Part shown: one piece after another, positions 58,787 to 64,000 of the stretch
Position numbering within the stretch: position 1 is the stretch's first letter
Layout of the letters: each line of letters starts with the position of its first letter
Assembly: GCF_910592395.1 (NCBI RefSeq)
Contig: NC_088310.1
Coordinates: 379,501-443,500, forward strand
Direction of reading: 5' to 3'
Length of the DNA stretch: 64,000 bases
Origin: Lineus longissimus
Lineage: Eukaryota; Nemertea; Pilidiophora; Heteronemertea; Lineidae
Position numbers and translations under genes: made by a program
The notes under the pieces: model-generated
Told to the model about the DNA's origin: nothing
Databases searched by the model: none
Seen by the model: only the letters and a program-made list of their open reading frames with translations

Positions 58787-61700
58787 ATGTCCAAGTTTAG
58801 CAAGCTTCGTCTGCCAAAATGGAGTAAAAATAAAGCCAAATCGAGTGAAGTAAACACCAGTGCTGTCAACAGCAGGACAGAGCTTTTTTTCAATTCAGTG
58901 AACAATGACCGGGTTCTGCTTCCTACTACCAGCTTGGATGATGATGGACTTGGGACAGACCACATTCCAAATCCTTCTGATAGCGACAGTAGTGGGTCGT
59001 CGGAGTCCATAGTAATTGAGGTGGAACACTGGAACAATCATATCGAGTTCTTCTTCTCCTTGCTGGGGAATTCTGTTGGACTGGGAAATGTCTGGAGGTT
59101 CCCTTATATCTGTATGCGGAATGGCGGTGGTAAGTGATGTGAATATCATGTATGCTCTTGCCCGAGAAGGTCAGTTGATCACGCAGATAACGAGAAAGCT
59201 ATTTCACTGGGAGGCTACAGTATCTAATGTCGCTTTTGTTGTTGGGATAGCAGTCCTTGTCAAAAATGTAAATCAAAGGTAGCAGATTTGGCCTGAGGAG
59301 GAGGTTGTACTCGCAGATGAGCGTGACCAACACACGATTGGGTTTTGGCTAATTTCATTTCATTTCACTTCGTCCTCCATTGACCATTGACATCAGATTG
59401 AAATTGACAGTAAATATTGACATAAAAGTAACAATGTTATATTTTATAATATAGTATTGTTACCGGTATGCCAATCTTCACTTTATGAATAAAAAAGAGT
59501 ACATGTAGCCGTGAGTTATAGTACATGTCCTCTTAACAATAATTCTCATGTACTTGTTGAAATCTCTCATAAGCCAACAATGTGACAGACTGGGATACAC
59601 ATGCTTTTTATAACATCATTGTATTTGAAGTGACACCTGCTACTTAAGTCAGCATCTTTCTATTGTCAGAGATGATGTTCACACCCACTGTTTTGTAGAG
59701 AGGGAGAGTTTCACAAAAGACCGAAACAAAAGGCGCAGAACAGAATGATTCATGAGTCGACCAATCCATGATGTAATGCTGTAATGTAATGTTTACCATC
59801 TGTGAAAATAACGTCAGAACAGACGAACCTTTATTGATGGAGTTAAATAAAGCTCAATCATCAATCGTCTGCTGATCGATATTGGCGGGCTGCCCGCACA
59901 GTGTCGTTTTGAAAAGATGCCAGCGAGCTATCTTTATTTTCTACGAATATCAACACAACAGAGATTTCTTTCTTCGTGAAGGTCACCTTCACATTGTGGG
60001 ACTAACGTAAGACGCTTAGTTTAGCGTACGTAGCCTAACGTCAATCCTTGGTATATGTTGAAGACTATGTTTACACTAATATCCTAGCTCATATGTCAAA
60101 GAAAGTATATTTTGTCTTCCTACTCCTACATATCGTCTTAAATGATGAACTTATATGGACATGATTGAGTGATTTTCATATAATTATCCAACCAAGTAGC
60201 CCATTTGCCAAAGGAGCTGGAAAAGCATTCGATTTCGATTAGAAACGAACTGCCAATAAGCTGTACTGTAAATCACTCAAAACGGTCGTTAACGAGAGGT
60301 GTCTCCTATTCGCTGCACACAGGTTATAATTAAGTACCGATGAAACCATGATTTGCGTCAAAGAAAGCCCTCGTATAGTTCATAATTCAACTTGTTGCTG
60401 CCTCACAGATCTCTCCATCTTGATGATTTTGTCTAGTCCCCCCCTCGCCGTGCCCCTCACACGGCGAGGGACGTGTCACGTACGTTGCGATCAACCTGGC
60501 ATAACAGCGACATGCACAGGTAAATCACTCACCATCAGAGAAAATAAAAACAAAATTCTGGAACAAAATGGTTCATTGACAGCATTTAATTTGTACATCT
60601 TCATTACAGGCGCCTTCCTGATTCCATATTTCTTTGCCCTGACCATGGTAGGAGTTCCCTTGTACTATCTGGAGGTGGTCATTGGCCAGTTCTCTGGGCT
60701 CAGAGTCACACAAGCATGGAGTTTCTGTCCTTTATTTGAGGGTAAGTCCCATTGCCAAAATAAACATAAATAGAAAAATGAATGGTCGCGTTAGTGAAAT
60801 TGAAAATCCGGGGACAAATGCATGATTAAGTTTTCCCGCCAAAATTGTTGAAACGTTTCATAAGTTCAAAATTCTGAAATATTTTCAAAGCCAAACTTTT
60901 TTTGGGCTGACAGAAATCATGGCAGCATCCGTCTTTTCACGGCTGTTAGGCCCTTTTGTCGGGTAAGAGATGTGAATTCGGTTTTTTGGGACCGCCCAAT
61001 CCAGTGGTCGTGGTCTGGGTACCGGGGTGGTCGTGTTACCGGGGGCCTCGTAATGGTAATTAGAGAGGGAACCATTCGGGGCCGGCGATTCTTCTTCGTC
61101 ATAGCGGGGTGGTCGTCGACCGGGATTCCACTGTAGTCACATGTGCCGCTGAAGTATTGTGCAGACCAGGAAGAGAGGAATATGTCAAAGCGATATCTGC
61201 TGAAGGCAATACAATTGGACACGCTAATTGCCAACACCAGTCACTTAATCTTGGTTCCGATTTTTCAATACAAAATATGATATGATAAAAAAGCTTCAAG
61301 ATTCAATCAAAAATGTTGGTTTGATGCCCAATAAGGACAATATATGATAACAGAAGTGTTCTTAGTTTAACAAAAACGATCAGTCTTGCATTAATAAACG
61401 CACCCTTTGCCGTCATAATACAAAGTAAGGATTTGGGACTTGGTTGTGCCAATGACGTCAGAACCCACATGGTGGAGAAAAACATATTTCAAACTTTAAA
61501 CTTTGAAAGTGTGTTTAAACTTTCAGCCCCTCCCCTCTGTCTCGGAACACTTATAGACCACACAGTTACATGTGACATCTTGAATGTTTTCAAAGATATG
61601 TCTGGGTCAAATAAATGCAATTGTAAGTAACCCAATTTGAAAAGAAATGTAGAATACCCACAACATGATTTTCATTACAAGCCCAGCCATCTTACTAACC

Positions 61701-63606
61701 AGTAACTGTGAGATGCAACAATCAACACACCTGGAAAGGTGCTTGGCAAATAGTTTATGTTGTATTGTCTTCCTCTCTATTTTAAGGTATCGGTTGGGCG
61801 ATGGTCGTGGTATGTTTCGTCTTTTCCGTTTACTACTCTCACTGTATAACCTGGATCATCTATTACTTCGGCATGTCCTTCTTCCCCGAGCTGCCCTGGG
61901 CCAACTGCAATAACACATGGAATACCCCAAACTGCGGGACAACAAACTTCACCGCCATGGCCATGAATTACAGCCTGTCGCAAAATGAAACAGATATCAA
62001 ACCACCCTTCCTGATGGACGATCCTGAGAATAGAGACCAGCCCGCTCTCCACATGAGCCGCAATGAGTCTATGGCCTTCCAGAAGCTGATGTCCCCTGCA
62101 GAGGAATTTTGGCAGTAAGTTTGTAACGGCCTTTGGGTGATGCTGTCTCTAGTTTCGATTTACGATGGACGAGGTTTGAATACCAGGGATGGTTAGTCAC
62201 GTCCATTCTTCTTCTCTCTATTTGCAGGTTTCATGTGTTAGAACTGACTGATGATGTCGGCATCATGGGCGGCATACGATGGCAGCTTGTCTTATGTCAC
62301 CTCGCTGCCTGGATCTTTGTCTACCTGTGCCTAATAAAGGGTATAAAGTCACTGGGAAAGGTTGGTACCGCGAGGAGATGGCATTGTTGATCATGGCCAT
62401 TCTAACGGCATATCTCAGATTCAAGCCTAATAAAGGGTATAAAGTCACTGGGAAAGGTTGGTATCGCGAGGAGATGGCATTGTTGATCATGGCCATTCTA
62501 ACGGCATACATCAGATTCAAGAGACTGGCCAAATCCAATGTAATTGACTTTAGAAACGTCGTTTTGAGATGAAGGAAAGGTACCACTATTGAAAGCAGAT
62601 ATTTGTAAACATGTATATAACAAAGGATTTAACCGTACCTTCACTGCATAATTTGCATATTCATAACCGTGTTTATGCAGCTGACGAATAGCAAACAAGT
62701 GTAGGCCTATTGATCAAGTCATTAGGTCATACGCGTCAGGAATGATTGGGCCTTATTTGTTGTCGTCAGGCGGGTCCATACCCCTTGATGCACACGGTCC
62801 ATTGCCTGAAGCGACCCGCAAATGAGGGGTTTTGTTGCCGCTCGTTGCGATGGTCATCTGGCATTACCTGAACTTGGGCTTCACTGAAGGAGTACTAGGC
62901 CCTGGTTGATTTTTAGCCTGGACTCAACCGGTAGATTGCTGAAGACAGTTTGACCAACCGAGCAAAGACCTCAGTGTTCCATTCACTCATCTCATATTCT
63001 CTCCTTCTGTTCCAGGCTGTTTACGTGACCGCTATCGCTCCCTATATCTTTCTCACCATCCTTCTCGTCAGGGGTTGCATGCTTCCAGGAGCAAACGAAG
63101 GCATTAAATACTACATCACACCTCAGTGGGAAAAGCTCAAAGATTTCCAGGTACAATAATGTTGTGAATGTCCACAGTGACTTCGCCGCCTCAGATGTTA
63201 TAGGCCTACTACGCATATTTCCCACTCCAAGCTCAATAAGATGCTACTTGGTGGTACAGACCACTCCGCACTCCACAGCTCGTTGTAGTCAGGTAAATGC
63301 TGTTAAAACGGAATGACATGTTGGTACATCCCAGAAGTCTCAGGTGCAGGGGTCTTTTGTGACATAGTCGTAATGGGCATGAATAAAGAATGTTTAGGGA
63401 ACACTCAGAAGTAGATAACACTGCGGTGCGCCACACAACATAGGCAAGTGTATTGTCATTGTAATAGCTGTTCATCACCAACACTATCATATTTTCCTTT
63501 AGATTTGGTCGGAGGCGTTCCTTCAGATATTTTACTCCGTGGGTCTTTGTATAGGACCGGTCCTGACCTTCTCGAGCTTCAACAGGTTCAACAGCAACTG
63601 TCACAG
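58787..63606 (+). CDS. SLC6 family Na+/Cl--dependent transporter (5' part; runs off the window)
   Basis: Exons: 58787-59129, 60610-60741, 61787-62114, 62228-62360, 63016-63150, 63503-63606, all in phase, covering the first 391 residues or so. The rest (TM7-TM12) lies beyond the window. The N-terminal about 80 residues are cytoplasmic, Lys- and Ser-rich. TM1 is [21 protein letters not shown], with the Na+-site residues; Gly stands where monoamine carriers have Asp, so an amino-acid-type substrate (glycine, GABA or similar) is inferred. TM2 is [21 protein letters not shown], with the IGQFSG turn. TM3 contains ITWIIYYF. The second extracellular loop has PWANCNN...NTPNC, the usual disulfide pair, and several N-glycosylation sequons. 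TM4-TM5 and TM6 ([20 protein letters not shown]) follow. The exon-4 end is tandemly duplicated downstream. Substrate is not determinable here. Confidence 0.94.
60442..60470. repeat. Perfect 11-bp GC-rich inverted repeat, 7-nt loop
   Basis: CCCTCGCCGTG at 60442-60452 mirrors 60460-60470. Located in SLC6 intron 1. Confidence 0.8.
62330..62521. repeat. 96-bp tandem duplication over the SLC6 exon-4 donor
   Basis: Copy 1 is 62330-62425 and copy 2 is 62426-62521, with about four differences. Each contains the last 31 nt of exon 4, the GTTGGT donor and 65 nt of intron. Confidence 0.92.
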
Positions 63607-63609
63607 GTT

Positions 63610-64000
63610 AGTCCCCCTCACACTCGCACAGGCACTGCCTATACCTCTGTCTAGTTGGCACTAGCTTAAGTTGAAGCTGACATGCATGCATAAAAAAGAT
63701 ACTTTTAGCCAAGTTGCTAGCGCATATTTGATTGTCGTTTCATTGCGTTCAATCCATGATCGAGTTACTTTCGATCTTTCATATTTGCAAAAAGGAATGA
63801 TAAGAATACTGACAGACAATATTCGCCAAATGTCTGACGCACTTGACGCAGTCCAATATATTGCAGTCGTAATATTCATCAGAATATCAATATTTACCTC
63901 TGGTACATACTATAGGCCTAGATTTTAAAAGTTCCCACTGCACGACTCCACAGCATATGGGCCTACATTGTTATCACTTGTCACATCTGCTGAATCTGGA
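63610..64000. other. SLC6 intron 6, cut by the window edge
   Basis: No exon matching TM7 of the transporter was found, so the next exon is outside. Confidence 0.6.

Overview
The window is animal nuclear DNA. Genes are split into short exons with GT-AG introns, the proteins are metazoan (IkB/Cactus, ATG14, SETD3, a metabotropic-glutamate-receptor-like ectodomain, an SLC6 transporter), and the spaces between genes hold minisatellites, tRNA-derived SINE pieces, MITE-like elements and a dead LINE. There is no prokaryotic organisation. I favour a lancelet (Branchiostoma-like) or another invertebrate. The main hint is the presence of minisatellites that duplicate exon-intron junctions, a habit I remember from amphioxus genes but could not check.

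Layout: 1-5.3 kb, no recognised gene, one MITE-like cluster. 5.3-8.35 kb (-), NF-kB inhibitor (IkB/Cactus-like) with kB-like sites in its intron and upstream. 8.4-11.8 kb, repeats. 11.8-14.3 kb (+), METTL27-like methyltransferase, convergent with 16.5-20.95 kb (-), ATG14. 21-27.2 kb, repeat-rich block: a 3.3-kb two-monomer minisatellite, a SINE and a nearly identical 379-bp tandem duplication. 27.7-29.6 kb, LINE reverse-transcriptase remnant followed by a 56-bp satellite array. 32.3-42.1 kb (+), SETD3 in 14 coding exons, with three minisatellites in or next to it and an intronless membrane-protein gene nested on the other strand of intron 8 (35.8-36.9 kb). 46.3-50.2 kb (-), unrecognised two-exon gene. 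51.5-55.5 kb (+), mGluR-like ligand-binding protein that ends before any 7TM region. 58.8 kb to the right edge (+), an SLC6 transporter cut off by the window.

The genes are functionally unrelated neighbours (innate immune signalling, autophagy, actin histidine methylation, amino-acid sensing and transport), as is normal in an animal genome. Exon coordinates were derived by hand from splice-site phase and family similarity. In every multi-exon model the phases add up, but transcripts were not available, so untranslated exons and alternative splicing are not covered. Ordering, start codons and the last exon of the IkB gene are the weakest points.
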